The notes beneath the pieces are model-generated. The model saw only the letters and a program-made list of their open reading frames with translations. It had not been told where the DNA came from and made no database searches. From Nonomuraea montanisoli (GTDB taxonomy: Bacteria; Actinomycetota; Actinomycetes; Streptosporangiales; Streptosporangiaceae): 64,000 nt of DNA. Below, piece after piece: positions 8,326-16,387 of this stretch (its first letter is position 1; each line of letters opens with the position of its first letter). The stretch covers positions 19,615-83,614 of the forward strand of contig NZ_JABWGN010000026.1 in assembly GCF_013363975.1 (NCBI RefSeq). Reading direction: 5' to 3'. A program made the translations under genes and the position numbers.

Positions 8326-8337
8326 AGTGCCTCCTGA

Positions 8338-8356
8338 AACCGAGCATTATTCGGTT
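8338..8356. promoter_or_regulatory. Candidate TetR-type operator upstream of thiolase gene
   Basis: AACCGA (8338-8343) and TCGGTT (8351-8356) form an inverted repeat with a 7-base A/T-rich spacer, 13 bases upstream of the GTG start and overlapping the expected 5' leader. Fatty-acid repressors of the TetR family use sites of this shape; the regulator itself is not identified. Confidence 0.45.
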
Positions 8357-8385
8357 ATAGGGAGAGACTACAACAGAACGATGCT

Positions 8386-9072
8386 CTACGCCTGCTCGGC
8401 CGGAGGCATCAGATCGGCGACGTCGTCCACCCGGAACCGCCACCGGTCGACCACCAGGCCGTTCAGCGCCTCGGCCAGCCGCAGCGCCAGGGCGCCCAGC
8501 CGCTCCGGGTCGTCGCCGCGCAGCTCGATCGCCGTCAGGTCGGAGGCGAACGGCAGCAGCTCGCCCACGGCCGGCGGCCGGCCCTTCTGCGGCACGACCA
8601 GCACCCGCACGCCGTCGCCCGCGTGGACGAACTCCTCCTCCTGCTCGACCTCGTCCAGCTCGGCCTCCAGCAGGGGGCGCAGCTCGTCGTCCGCCGGCCG
8701 TACGGGGACGATCACGGCGGGCCCACCGCCCTCCTCGTCGGCCGGATCGCTCACCTCGCCCCGGCACACCGCGAGCCCGCCCAGCCGGAACGCCAGGCCC
8801 TCGGCGAGGTAGCGGTCGAAGAAGTCGAACGGCAGCGGCCCCTCGGCCGACACCCGCACGGCCCACACCTGTTCCAGCACGCCGCCCACCAGGTCGGGCT
8901 CGGCCTCCACCGGCGCGTGGACCCGGACGTCGGTCGCGACGACGTCCTCACCGTCCTCGCGGGCGTCCGGATCGGCCAGCCGCACCAGTCGCAGCACCTC
9001 ACCGCGGACCGGCTTGGCGGGCAACGCCGCCGTCGGGCCAGTACGCAGTCTCCGCTTCGCCATCCAGCCCAT
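8386..9072 (-). CDS. Uncharacterised acidic protein (228 aa)
   Basis: A 228-residue cytoplasmic protein with no signal peptide or membrane helix and many Asp/Glu residues. No motif is recognised. It follows the class F sortase gene with a 14-base gap and probably shares its transcript. Two ATGs are possible (9072 and 9063). GGAGG lies 3 bases before the first and 12 before the second, so the start is unsettled. Conservation and function cannot be judged from this sequence alone. Confidence 0.6.
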   Translation of the reverse strand: MGWMAKRRLRTGPTAALPAKPVRGEVLRLVRLADPDAREDGEDVVATDVRVHAPVEAEPDLVGGVLEQVWAVRVSAEGPLPFDFFDRYLAEGLAFRLGGLAVCRGEVSDPADEEGGGPAVIVPVRPADDELRPLLEAELDEVEQEEEFVHAGDGVRVLVVPQKGRPPAVGELLPFASDLTAIELRGDDPERLGALALRLAEALNGLVVDRWRFRVDDVADLMPPAEQA

Positions 9073-9086
9073 GCGCGCCTCCGCGA

Positions 9087-9839
9087 TCAGCTTCGATAGG
9101 AGCTCGTCATCGTCGCGTAGACGATGATGTTATCGGTGTAGTGGCCTATCGCGTGGTTGTACGTGCCACCGCAGGTGATGAGGTGGAGCTGCGCGTTGGC
9201 CCGGCCGCCGTAGACGCGCTCGGTCGGGAACGTCTTCTTGCTGGCCTGCTCGATGCCGCCGACGGTGAAGACCGCCGTGATGCCGTCCTGGCGCTTGACC
9301 TCGATGGTGTCGCCGTTGCGGAGCTCGTGCAGGCGGCTGAAGACGGCGCTGCGCGTGTAGGTGTCCTTGTGGCCCAGCATGACCGCGGCGCCGGCCTCGC
9401 CCGGGGTGGCCATCTCGCGGTACCAGCCGACCAGGTTCGGGTTGTTGGCCGGCGGCACCTGGATCGTGCCGTCCTTGGCCAGGCCGAGCGACTTGATCGG
9501 GGCGTTCACGCCCAGCTTCTTGATCACGATGCGGACCGGGCTGGAGGGCATCATCGGCGGCGCCGGGTCGGGCAGCGGCAGGGGCGGCGGCACGGTCGGG
9601 GCGGCCTTGAACAGCGCCTGCTGCTGTCCCGTGGTCTTGCCGTCGGGCTGGGCGCCCAGCGCGAGCTGGTCCCGCCGCGAGGAGGCCAGCCCGTACTCCT
9701 CCGGGGAGTTGAAGACGATCAGCATGCCGGCCACGACCGTGATCACACCCGCGATGGCGGCCAGGATGAGGACGGTGCGCAGCACCCGCCCGCCGGGGTC
9801 GTCGGGCGGCTCGCCTCCGTAGGGGTAGTGGGGGGCCAT
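9087..9839 (-). CDS. Class F sortase (pair B)
   Basis: A 250-residue membrane-anchored transpeptidase. An N-terminal helix (about residues 20-43) is followed by a Pro-rich linker and the sortase beta-barrel from about residue 100. The catalytic His lies in MLGHKDTYTR and the Cys in LITCGGTYN, with the conserved tail HYTDNIIVYA. Class F enzymes of this size are typical of Actinobacteria and attach proteins carrying a C-terminal sorting signal to the wall. Only 7 bases separate it from the stop of the candidate substrate gene upstream, so each substrate is paired with its own sortase here. Confidence 0.88.
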   Translation of the reverse strand: MAPHYPYGGEPPDDPGGRVLRTVLILAAIAGVITVVAGMLIVFNSPEEYGLASSRRDQLALGAQPDGKTTGQQQALFKAAPTVPPPLPLPDPAPPMMPSSPVRIVIKKLGVNAPIKSLGLAKDGTIQVPPANNPNLVGWYREMATPGEAGAAVMLGHKDTYTRSAVFSRLHELRNGDTIEVKRQDGITAVFTVGGIEQASKKTFPTERVYGGRANAQLHLITCGGTYNHAIGHYTDNIIVYATMTSSYRS

Positions 9840-9846
9840 GGCGCCG

Positions 9847-10746
9847 TCAGCCCCGGCTGATGCCGCGGCGGCGTATCGCCAGCCCGCCGACGCCCGCCGC
9901 CAGGATCAACGCCGAGCCCACCAGCATGAACATCCGCCCGTCGGGGCCCGCCTCGCCGCCGGCACCGGTGTTGGCCCCGGCCTTGGGCGTCTTGGACGAG
10001 CGCTTCTTGGGGGTCTCCACCACGGTGACGTAGCTCGTCCTGGTCTTCTTGGGGGTGGGGGTGGTCTTGGTGGGGGTCGGCGTTGGGGTGGTGGGGGTGC
10101 TGCTGGGGGTCGAGGTGGAGGTCGACGTCGAGGTCGAGGTCGAGGTGCTGGTCGGGGTTCCGGTGCCGACGACGAAGGCCAGTGTGGGGCCGCCGCCTGC
10201 GGTCTGAGGCGCGCAGTTGTACCACGTGGTGTTGTTGACCTTCAGCGCGAACGCGTCGCCCTTGATGGCGACCGTGCCCGTCGCCGTCGGCGTCACCACG
10301 ATCTTCATGTTGGGGAGCTGCGGCGTCGCGCCCGGGGTGATCGCGCTGTAGGGCGTGACCGCGCCCGAGGCCACGACGGGCAAGGAGGTGATCGGCGTGC
10401 CGCTCGGCGTCACCGTGGCCTCGGCGGCGAGGGTGGCCTGGGCGCTGATCGTGGCCGGCGCGGTGAATGCTCCGGTGGTGGGCTGCACGATCTGCCAGTT
10501 GACCGTCACCGTCGCATGCGGCGTGGCCGCCGCTGGCGTCACCAGTTCCATGCTGAAGGGAACTGTCATGGTGGGCGCAGGCGATGGGACCCCGGCCCCG
10601 GTGGCCGGCGTGCAGACGTATGGGCGCTCCACAGGAGTGGCGAGGGCGGCCACGGCGGGGACGACACCGAAGATACCTGCACCTGCTGCGGCTAAGGCGG
10701 ATGTCTTGAGGGCGAGGCGGCGGCGCCGCGCCTTGGACGTCAGCAC
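9847..10746 (-). CDS. Cell-wall-anchored protein, probable sortase substrate (pair B)
   Basis: The GTG at 10746 is preferred because GGAGAAGGA lies directly upstream; a longer in-frame start to 10806 lacks this. The 299-residue product has a basic signal peptide (SKARRRR then an Ala-rich core ending in AVAALA), a beta-rich domain, a Thr/Ser/Pro stalk with TSTSTS repeats and TPTPTPTK, then the sorting region: KTPKAGANTG, a hydrophobic helix (MFMLVGSALILAAGVGGLAI) and basic tail RRRGISRG. The TG motif replaces LPxTG. It is followed by a class F sortase gene, which likely anchors it. Adhesive or structural function is inference. Confidence 0.8.
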   Translation of the reverse strand: MLTSKARRRRLALKTSALAAAGAGIFGVVPAVAALATPVERPYVCTPATGAGVPSPAPTMTVPFSMELVTPAAATPHATVTVNWQIVQPTTGAFTAPATISAQATLAAEATVTPSGTPITSLPVVASGAVTPYSAITPGATPQLPNMKIVVTPTATGTVAIKGDAFALKVNNTTWYNCAPQTAGGGPTLAFVVGTGTPTSTSTSTSTSTSTSTPSSTPTTPTPTPTKTTPTPKKTRTSYVTVVETPKKRSSKTPKAGANTGAGGEAGPDGRMFMLVGSALILAAGVGGLAIRRRGISRG

Positions 10747-10877
10747 TGTCCTTCTCCGTTTCGGCACAGGTTCAACAGGCGTACCAGACTGGCAGCCACT
10801 GGTCACGGTTAGGTTGAGATCCTACGAATTGTGGCTGTAAATCTCCTGTAAACCGGGAAACCTGCGCAAATACGGTG

Positions 10878-11735
10878 TTAGCCCTTCTTCTTGGACAAGG
10901 TCGCGTAAACGATGACGTTGTCCGTGTAGGAGTGGGCCGTCTTGTTGAAGACGCCCCCGCAGGTGATCAGCCTGAGCTGCGCGTTCGCGGTGTTGCCGTA
11001 CACCCGGCCGGTCGGGAACGACGTCTTGCCGACCTGCTCGATCCCGCTGACCGTGAACTTGGTCACCTTCTTGTCCGACCGGTACACGTAGATCGCGTCC
11101 CCCTTGGCCAGCTCCCGCAGGCGGTAGAAGACGGCGGCGCCCTTGCGGGTGCTCACGTGGCCGTTGATCACCGAGGGGCCCAGCTCGCCGGGCACGGGCG
11201 AGAAGCGGTACCAGCCCGCCTGGTTCGGCCTGGACAGCGGCGGCGTGGTCAGGTTGCCCTTGAGGTCCACCGTGACCGAGCCGATCAGCGCGTTGACCTT
11301 GATCTTGGGGATCTTGATGCGGGTCGGCGCGGGCTTCTTCTTCGTCGTGGTCTTCGCGGGCGGGATCGCCGCCACGATCGGGGCCGCGGCCGGGGGCGGC
11401 GGCGCGTCGAGGCGGGCCGGGGTCAGGGGGACGTCCTTGCCGCCCGGGCCGACCGTCGGCGACAGCACGAACGCGCCCATGTTCTGGATCTGCACCGTGC
11501 CCGGCTCGCCCTGTGCGACCGCGCCCGGAACGGGGACGGAGCCGTCGTCCACGGCGGGAGCCAGCGACAGCAGCCCGGCCATGATGGCGCCCACGCCGCC
11601 CAGGGAGCCGGCGACCAGCAGCCCTGGCATCGCCTTGTTGAACGCCGCCTTGCGCGCCCGCGCGCGCTCGCTCGCCTTCCCGACAGGCAACGCGGGCGTC
11701 GGCTCGTTCGTCGGCCCAGTCGTGTGCTCGCTCAT
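10878..11735 (-). CDS. Class F sortase (pair A)
   Basis: A 285-residue sortase with N-terminal membrane helix (about residues 38-60), a Pro/Lys-rich linker and catalytic domain from about residue 135. The catalytic His is in VINGHVST and Cys in LITCGGVFN, and the tail HSYTDNVIVYA matches the other sortase in this locus. Its ATG overlaps the TGA of the upstream surface-protein gene (TGATG), so the two are coupled. Sequence similarity to pair B over the catalytic domain indicates paralogy. Confidence 0.9.
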   Translation of the reverse strand: MSEHTTGPTNEPTPALPVGKASERARARKAAFNKAMPGLLVAGSLGGVGAIMAGLLSLAPAVDDGSVPVPGAVAQGEPGTVQIQNMGAFVLSPTVGPGGKDVPLTPARLDAPPPPAAAPIVAAIPPAKTTTKKKPAPTRIKIPKIKVNALIGSVTVDLKGNLTTPPLSRPNQAGWYRFSPVPGELGPSVINGHVSTRKGAAVFYRLRELAKGDAIYVYRSDKKVTKFTVSGIEQVGKTSFPTGRVYGNTANAQLRLITCGGVFNKTAHSYTDNVIVYATLSKKKG

Positions 11736-13099
11736 CAGCGACCTCCTCCGGCGTGCGCGGCCTGCCGCCTGCGCAGCAGCAGCCCGCCCGTGGCGCTCCC
11801 CATCAGCAGCAGTGAGCCGCCGGCGACCAGTCCGTACGAGGTGCTCGCGGGCTCCGGCGCCTCACCCGTGTCCACCCCGCCCTTGGGGGTCTTGGCCACC
11901 TGGGCCTTGACGTACCTGGTGGTGGTCGGCTTGGGCGACCGGGTCGGCGTCACCGTCGCCGTGGCCGTCGCGGTCCGCACGCCTCCGGTGACCACGCTGA
12001 CGTGGGACGTGCCGGGGGTGTGGGAGTAGGGCGAGGAGTTGTTCGGGTTCGGCGTCGTGGGGGTACCGGTGCCCGTCGGCGTGGGGGTCGTCACGGTGGG
12101 GGTGGGCGTCGTCGGTGTGGGACTCGACGAAGTGGGGGTCGCGCCGGGGACGGTCACGTCGATGGCGCCGGGGTCGCCCTGGAGCGCGCAGACCGCCTCG
12201 TTGTGCGACGGCGGCTCGGTGATCTCACCCGTCGTCACCCGGAACGCGTCCACGTGCGCGGTCTTGGCCTCGACGTTGACGACCTCGATCGTGTGCGGTC
12301 CGTACTGCAGCTCCGGCGAGGTCCAGAGGACCTCCTTGGACTTGGTCCCCGTCATCGGCACGCCGTTGCGGTCCTTGTCGGGCTCCACGATGGGGTCGGT
12401 CACCGTCTGGCCGTCCAGCAGGATGCGCACGGGGCCCAGCCCGGGCTCGCGCCGGCCGATGTAGGCCACCTGCGTGCCCTTGAACTCCAGCTTGGCGACG
12501 CCGTCCTTCGTGGTGGTGGTGTGCAGGTCGTAGATGTGGTCGGCGTACTCCTCCGGCGTCTGGTGGTGGTTCCAGTCCCCGGTGTACGTGACGAGCTTGT
12601 TGTCGTTGACCGTGACCTCGCCCTTGGCGGGCTTGAACCTGACGACCAGGCCGGCCGGCTTGACCCGGATGGTGCCGGGGCGCTGCACGGAGCCCGCGTC
12701 GGACAGGCCCGAGGGCAGCTTGAGGAAGTCGCCCGGCACGAGCTCGGCCTGGTCCTGGGAGCCCTTGGGCCGAAGCTGGCCGTACCAGGCGCCGCTGATG
12801 TCCACGACGCCTTCGAGGTTCAGCGTGGAGCCCGCCGGGAAGAAGCCCGGCGAGCCGAACTTCTTGGCGCTCAGGTACCTGATCGACCAGCCCACGTCCA
12901 GCATGCCCCCGGTCGTGAGCCTGGGCGTGACGCTCGCCTCCAGCAGCACCCCGCCCGTGTCACCGGCGACCCCGCCCGTGCAGAGGTACTTGGCCACCAG
13001 CGATGCCTCGGCCTGCCCAGGGTGGGATGCCGCCACGAAGGCGGCGGACGCGGCCATGCCGACCGTTGCGCCGATCAACGCCTTGCGCCACCGATTCAC
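11735..13099 (-). CDS. Cell-wall-anchored surface protein, probable sortase substrate (pair A)
   Basis: The GTG at 13099 has GGGAG upstream and yields a proper signal peptide (NRWRKALIG then a hydrophobic core and AEA). The 454-residue product has an N-terminal beta domain, a second beta-sandwich-like region with YTGDW, LEFKGTQVAYIGRR and LQYGPHTIEV that resembles carbohydrate-binding/galactose-binding folds, a Thr/Pro/Ser stalk, then the sorting region KTPKGGVDTG, a hydrophobic helix (about 20 residues) and a tail with LLLRRRQ. It is translationally coupled to its sortase gene. Ligand binding is inference. Confidence 0.8.
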   Translation of the reverse strand: MNRWRKALIGATVGMAASAAFVAASHPGQAEASLVAKYLCTGGVAGDTGGVLLEASVTPRLTTGGMLDVGWSIRYLSAKKFGSPGFFPAGSTLNLEGVVDISGAWYGQLRPKGSQDQAELVPGDFLKLPSGLSDAGSVQRPGTIRVKPAGLVVRFKPAKGEVTVNDNKLVTYTGDWNHHQTPEEYADHIYDLHTTTTKDGVAKLEFKGTQVAYIGRREPGLGPVRILLDGQTVTDPIVEPDKDRNGVPMTGTKSKEVLWTSPELQYGPHTIEVVNVEAKTAHVDAFRVTTGEITEPPSHNEAVCALQGDPGAIDVTVPGATPTSSSPTPTTPTPTVTTPTPTGTGTPTTPNPNNSSPYSHTPGTSHVSVVTGGVRTATATATVTPTRSPKPTTTRYVKAQVAKTPKGGVDTGEAPEPASTSYGLVAGGSLLLMGSATGGLLLRRRQAAHAGGGR

Positions 13100-13234
13100 G
13101 GACACTCCCGACACACATCGACCGAAGGTAGATCTTAAGGCGATTTCACTTTCAATCAGCCGATGTTCGGCACTTGTGATGAAGCCGTGTCCACTCCACA
13201 AAGCAGGCGCTCAGCGGGGTATATCTCCAGGTAA

Positions 13235-13249
13235 CAGAATCGTATTCTG
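13235..13249. promoter_or_regulatory. Candidate operator upstream of acyl-CoA dehydrogenase
   Basis: CAGAAT-CGT-ATTCTG is a perfect 6-bp inverted repeat with 3-base centre, 31 bases upstream of the ATG at 13281. It fits a small dimeric repressor site overlapping the promoter. Confidence 0.4.
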
Positions 13250-13280
13250 GCCTCCGTACCGCCCGTCCTGGAGGAGACCG

Positions 13281-14426
13281 ATGGAGCGAGACCTCTTCGA
13301 GGAGGAGCACCTGCTCTTCCGCGACACCGTGCGCGAGTTCATGGCCCGGGAGGTGGCCCCCCACCACGCCCGCTGGGAGAAGGACGGCATCGTCCCGCGC
13401 GAGGTCTGGAAGAAGGCCGGCGAGATCGGGATGTTCGGCTTCTCGGTCCCCGAGGAGTACGGCGGCGCCGGCGTCACCGACTTCCGCTACAACACCGTGA
13501 TCGTCGAGGAGATCATGCGCCACGGCGCCACCGGTCTCGGGTTCTCGCTGCACAACGACGTCATGGCCCCGTACATGGTGGAATTGACCGACGACGCCCA
13601 GCGGCAGCGGTGGCTGCCGGGCTTCGCGAGCGGCGAGCTGATCACGGCGATCGCGATGACCGAGCCCGGCGCGGGCAGCGACCTGCAGGGCGTGCGCGCC
13701 ACCGCGGTCCGCGAGGGCGACCACTACGTGCTCAACGGGCAGAAGACGTTCATCACGAACGGCGTCAACGCCGACCTCGTCGTGGTCGTGGCCAAGACCG
13801 ACCCGGAGGCCGGGGCGCGGGGCATCACGCTGCTGGTGGTGGAGCGCGGGATGGAGGGGTTCGGCCGGGGCCGCAACCTCGACAAGATCGGCATGAAGGC
13901 GCAGGACACCGCCGAGCTGTTCTTCGAGAACGTGCGCGTGCCCGTGGCCAACCGGCTCGGCCCCGACGAGGGTCAGGGATTCTTCCAGCTCATGCGCAAC
14001 CTGCCGCAGGAGCGCATGTCGATCGCGGTGGGCGCGGTCGCGGCGGCCGAGACCGTGCTGGAGCAGACCGTGGAGTACTGCCGCGGCCGCCAGGCGTTCG
14101 GCCGCAGCATCGGGTCGTTCCAGAACACCAGGTTCGTCCTGGCGGAGCTGGCCACCGAGACGGAGATCGCCCGGCACTACGTCGACAAGTGCGTCCTCGC
14201 GCTCAACGCGGGGCGGCTGACCGCGCTGGACGCGGCCAAGGCCAAGTGGTGGACCACCGAGCTGCAGACCAAGGTCATCGACCGCTGCCTCCAGCTCCAC
14301 GGCGGCTACGGCTACATGATGGAGTACCCCGTGGCCAAGGCGTGGGTGGACAGCCGCGTGCAGACGATCTACGGCGGCACCACCGAGATCATGAAGGAGA
14401 TCATCGGGCGGTCGTTCGGCTTCTGA
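13281..14426 (+). CDS. Acyl-CoA dehydrogenase (381 aa)
   Basis: A standard-length acyl-CoA dehydrogenase. It has the flavin signature AMTEPGAGSDLQGVRATA, TFITNGVNADLVVVVAKT, and the C-terminal RCLQLHGGYGYMMEYPV. The catalytic Glu is in QTIYGGTTEIMKEIIG. The ATG at 13281 has CTGGAGGAG upstream. It is not in an operon with its neighbours; a palindrome upstream suggests its own repressor. With the long form at 2939-4801 and the thiolase it adds to lipid catabolic capacity in this window. Confidence 0.92.
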   Translation: MERDLFEEEHLLFRDTVREFMAREVAPHHARWEKDGIVPREVWKKAGEIGMFGFSVPEEYGGAGVTDFRYNTVIVEEIMRHGATGLGFSLHNDVMAPYMVELTDDAQRQRWLPGFASGELITAIAMTEPGAGSDLQGVRATAVREGDHYVLNGQKTFITNGVNADLVVVVAKTDPEAGARGITLLVVERGMEGFGRGRNLDKIGMKAQDTAELFFENVRVPVANRLGPDEGQGFFQLMRNLPQERMSIAVGAVAAAETVLEQTVEYCRGRQAFGRSIGSFQNTRFVLAELATETEIARHYVDKCVLALNAGRLTALDAAKAKWWTTELQTKVIDRCLQLHGGYGYMMEYPVAKAWVDSRVQTIYGGTTEIMKEIIGRSFGF

Positions 14427-14505
14427 CCGGCGACGCGGCCCCGGATCCCGGCGGACACCGGGCATCGCCGCGCGCCGGGCCCTGCGGCGGCGCATACTGG
14501 GCAGC

Positions 14506-14667
14506 ATGGACGGCGGCCTGATCCTCCTGGTGTTCCTCGCTTTGCTGTTCGCCTGGGGCCTGAACCGCGTGCGGCGCGCGCTGCGCCTGGGCGCCGTCGG
14601 CTACGCCGGGATCATGATCGTCTTCGTGATCGTCATGCTGCTGCTCTGGGGCCAGACCTTCCGCTAG
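14506..14667 (+). CDS. Small two-helix membrane protein (53 aa)
   Basis: A 53-residue reading frame starting MDGGLILLVFLALLFAW with a second helix IMIVFVIVMLLLWG. The short basic turn RVRRALRLG between helices predicts a hairpin membrane topology. It follows the acyl-CoA dehydrogenase by 79 bases. No clear Shine-Dalgarno is seen. The strictly patterned hydrophobic/basic composition supports coding; no family is recognised. Confidence 0.55.
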   Translation: MDGGLILLVFLALLFAWGLNRVRRALRLGAVGYAGIMIVFVIVMLLLWGQTFR

Positions 14668-14683
14668 CCGGCCGCCCGGTCTT

Positions 14684-15115
14684 CTAGCCGCCCGGCAGCG
14701 ACTCGACGAAGCGGGCGAGCAGCCGCGCGAACTGCGCGCGCTCGTCGCCGGTCCATCCGGCCATGGCCCGGTCGAAGGTAGCCCGCCTGCCCTGATGGGC
14801 CCGCTCGACCGCCTCCCGCCCCGCCTCGGTCATGACGAGCAGCGCCCGGCGGCCGTCGGCCTGGTCGGCCTCGCGCCGTACCAGTCCGGCCGACACCGCC
14901 GCCGCGACCAGGCGGCTCGCCCGCGGCTGGTCGACCGACAGCGCCTCGGCGACGGCCGACACGGTCACCGGCTCGCCCGCCGCCTCCAGCACGTCCAGCA
15001 CCTCGTGCTCCGGAGCGGGCGCGCCGTGCTGCCGCGCCAGGACCCGCCTGCTCTGCCTGCGCCGGATGGCGACCATCGCGCGCTCGACTGCCTCAAGATT
15101 GTTGTCATCGTACAT
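14684..15115 (-). CDS. MarR-family transcriptional regulator
   Basis: A 143-residue winged-helix regulator: VTVSAVAEALSVDQPRASRLVAAAVSAGLV is the HTH (about residues 50-80), followed by the wing READQADGRRALLVMTEAG. It is divergent from a second MarR-like gene with only 20 bp between the two start codons. The -10 box for this gene would be TAGAAT on the minus strand (15125-15130), giving a leaderless or nearly leaderless mRNA. It probably autoregulates and controls its partner. Confidence 0.88.
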   Translation of the reverse strand: MYDDNNLEAVERAMVAIRRRQSRRVLARQHGAPAPEHEVLDVLEAAGEPVTVSAVAEALSVDQPRASRLVAAAVSAGLVRREADQADGRRALLVMTEAGREAVERAHQGRRATFDRAMAGWTGDERAQFARLLARFVESLPGG

Positions 15116-15135
15116 ATAGTTGCTATTCTACATCC
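15116..15135. promoter_or_regulatory. 20-bp divergent promoter with overlapping opposite -10 boxes
   Basis: Plus strand TATTCT (15124-15129) lies 6 bases before the ATG at 15136, and minus strand TAGAAT (15130-15125) lies about 9 bases before the ATG at 15115. The two -10 boxes overlap on opposite strands. A dyad ATAG-TTG-CTAT (15116-15126) overlaps both and is a likely MarR site. Confidence 0.5.
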
Positions 15136-15504
15136 ATGCAGAAGATGATCGGTTACTGGCTCAAGCACCTGGACGAGCTCTTCGAGAACGTGCTCACGAC
15201 GACCCTGGTGGCGGAAGGAGTGTCGCGCCGGGAGTGGCAGGCGCTCAACGTGCTGTCCGCCGGCGAGGACCCCGGCGCCCAGCTCTCCCCGTTCTCGGGG
15301 GTGGACGACGCGCAGGAACGCCTGGCCTCCCGCGGATGGGCCGACGGCGGCGCGCTCACCGAGGAGGGACGGCGCGCGCACGCGGCGCTCGCGGAGCAGG
15401 TCGGCCGCATCCGCCGCCGCGCCGCCGAGGGGGTGAGCGCCGAGGAGTACGCGGCCACCATCGACGTGCTGCGCCGCATGGCGGCCAACCTCGAAGCCGC
15501 CTGA
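15136..15504 (+). CDS. MarR-like winged-helix protein (122 aa)
   Basis: A compact 122-residue protein. Helical N-terminus MQKMIGYWLKHLDELFENVL, then SRREWQALNVL and a short winged-helix-like segment ending LTEEGRRAHAALAEQVGRIRRR, a pattern seen in small MarR-type regulators of actinomycetes. The predicted mRNA is leaderless (TATTCT 6 bases upstream). It is divergent from a bona fide MarR gene. Its stop codon lies within the first unit of a tandem repeat. Function as DNA-binding partner or antagonist is inference. Confidence 0.75.
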   Translation: MQKMIGYWLKHLDELFENVLTTTLVAEGVSRREWQALNVLSAGEDPGAQLSPFSGVDDAQERLASRGWADGGALTEEGRRAHAALAEQVGRIRRRAAEGVSAEEYAATIDVLRRMAANLEAA

Positions 15505-15598
15505 CTGCCCCTCACGCAGCCGCCTGACGGGCCCCCTCACGCAGCCGCCTGACGGCCCCTCACGCAGCCGCCTGACGGCTACTCCGGAGCCGCCTGAC
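15496..15598. repeat. Five-copy tandem repeat spanning two convergent gene ends
   Basis: Units begin GCCGCCTGAC at 15496, 15519, 15544, 15567 and 15589 (period 22-25 bp); the middle units share CCTCACGCAGCCGCCTGACGG. The first unit holds the TGA of the plus-strand gene and the fourth holds the stop of the minus-strand hydrolase, so both C-termini lie in the array. Confidence 0.85.
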
Positions 15599-16370
15599 CG
15601 CCGCTGCCCTCCAGCAGCACCCGGGCCACCAGCTCCGGGTCGTCGCTCATCGGCAGGTGCCCGCACCCGAGCAGCAGCTTGACCCGCTGCCCCGACCACC
15701 GGGCGGCGCGCACGGCCTGACGGCGCGGCAGCAGGCGGTCGTGCTCGCCCCAGGCGATCGTGATCGGCGCCTTGGGCGGCGCGGGCGGCATCATCCCGGC
15801 GAACGACTCCAGCGTCTCCTCGAAGCCCCGCGCGGCGGCCATCGCCTGCGAGGCGGCCACCAGCGCCTCCGGCGCCAGCCGGGAGGGGTGGGCGACCAGC
15901 AGCCCGGCGCTCAGGGCCCGGCCCGCCGGGGTGGCGGCGGCCCGGGCCGCCTGCTCGGGCGACAGGGCCGCGGCCGACGCGCGCACGGTGCGCAGCACCG
16001 TCCGGGCGTACAGGAGCTCCGAGCGCGACCAGAAGCCGGCCGGCGACAGCGCGGTGGCGGTGCGGACCACGCCGCGCGAGGCCAGCTCCAGCGCGATGTA
16101 GCCGCCCAGCGAGTTGCCCGCCACGTGCGGCTCCCGCACGCCCAGCAGCTCGCAGAACGCCTCGACCGCGTCGGCCAGCGCCTCCGCGGTGTACGGCGTG
16201 CCGGCGGGCAGCGGCGGCGAGACACCGAACCCGGGCAGGTCGAGCGCGATCACCGTGCGCGAGGCGGCCAGCCGGTCCATGACCGGCAGCCAGCCCTGCC
16301 AGTGGTGGCCGATGCCGTGGACGAGGATCAGCGGCGGACCGGCGCCGCGCCGCTCGAAGGCCAACTCCAT
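15579..16370 (-). CDS. Alpha/beta-fold hydrolase
   Basis: A 263-residue cytoplasmic hydrolase. The oxyanion region LVHGIGHHWQGW, nucleophile elbow AGNSLGGY, acid WGEHDRLLP and catalytic His in GCGHLPM are all present and in order. ATG 16370 is 17 bases after the stop of the upstream phosphatase gene, with no good Shine-Dalgarno, so translation may depend on coupling. The last codons lie in a tandem repeat, so the C-terminal tail (GGQAAPE) is probably recently altered. The substrate is unknown. Confidence 0.85.
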   Translation of the reverse strand: MELAFERRGAGPPLILVHGIGHHWQGWLPVMDRLAASRTVIALDLPGFGVSPPLPAGTPYTAEALADAVEAFCELLGVREPHVAGNSLGGYIALELASRGVVRTATALSPAGFWSRSELLYARTVLRTVRASAAALSPEQAARAAATPAGRALSAGLLVAHPSRLAPEALVAASQAMAAARGFEETLESFAGMMPPAPPKAPITIAWGEHDRLLPRRQAVRAARWSGQRVKLLLGCGHLPMSDDPELVARVLLEGSGGQAAPE

Positions 16371-16387
16371 GCTGAGGAGTGAACCAC

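Noticed and set aside
10060..10150. Repeat expansion inside surface protein B
   Set aside because: Thr/Ser/Pro stalk repeats are normal in wall-anchored proteins and were not counted with the minisatellite cluster.
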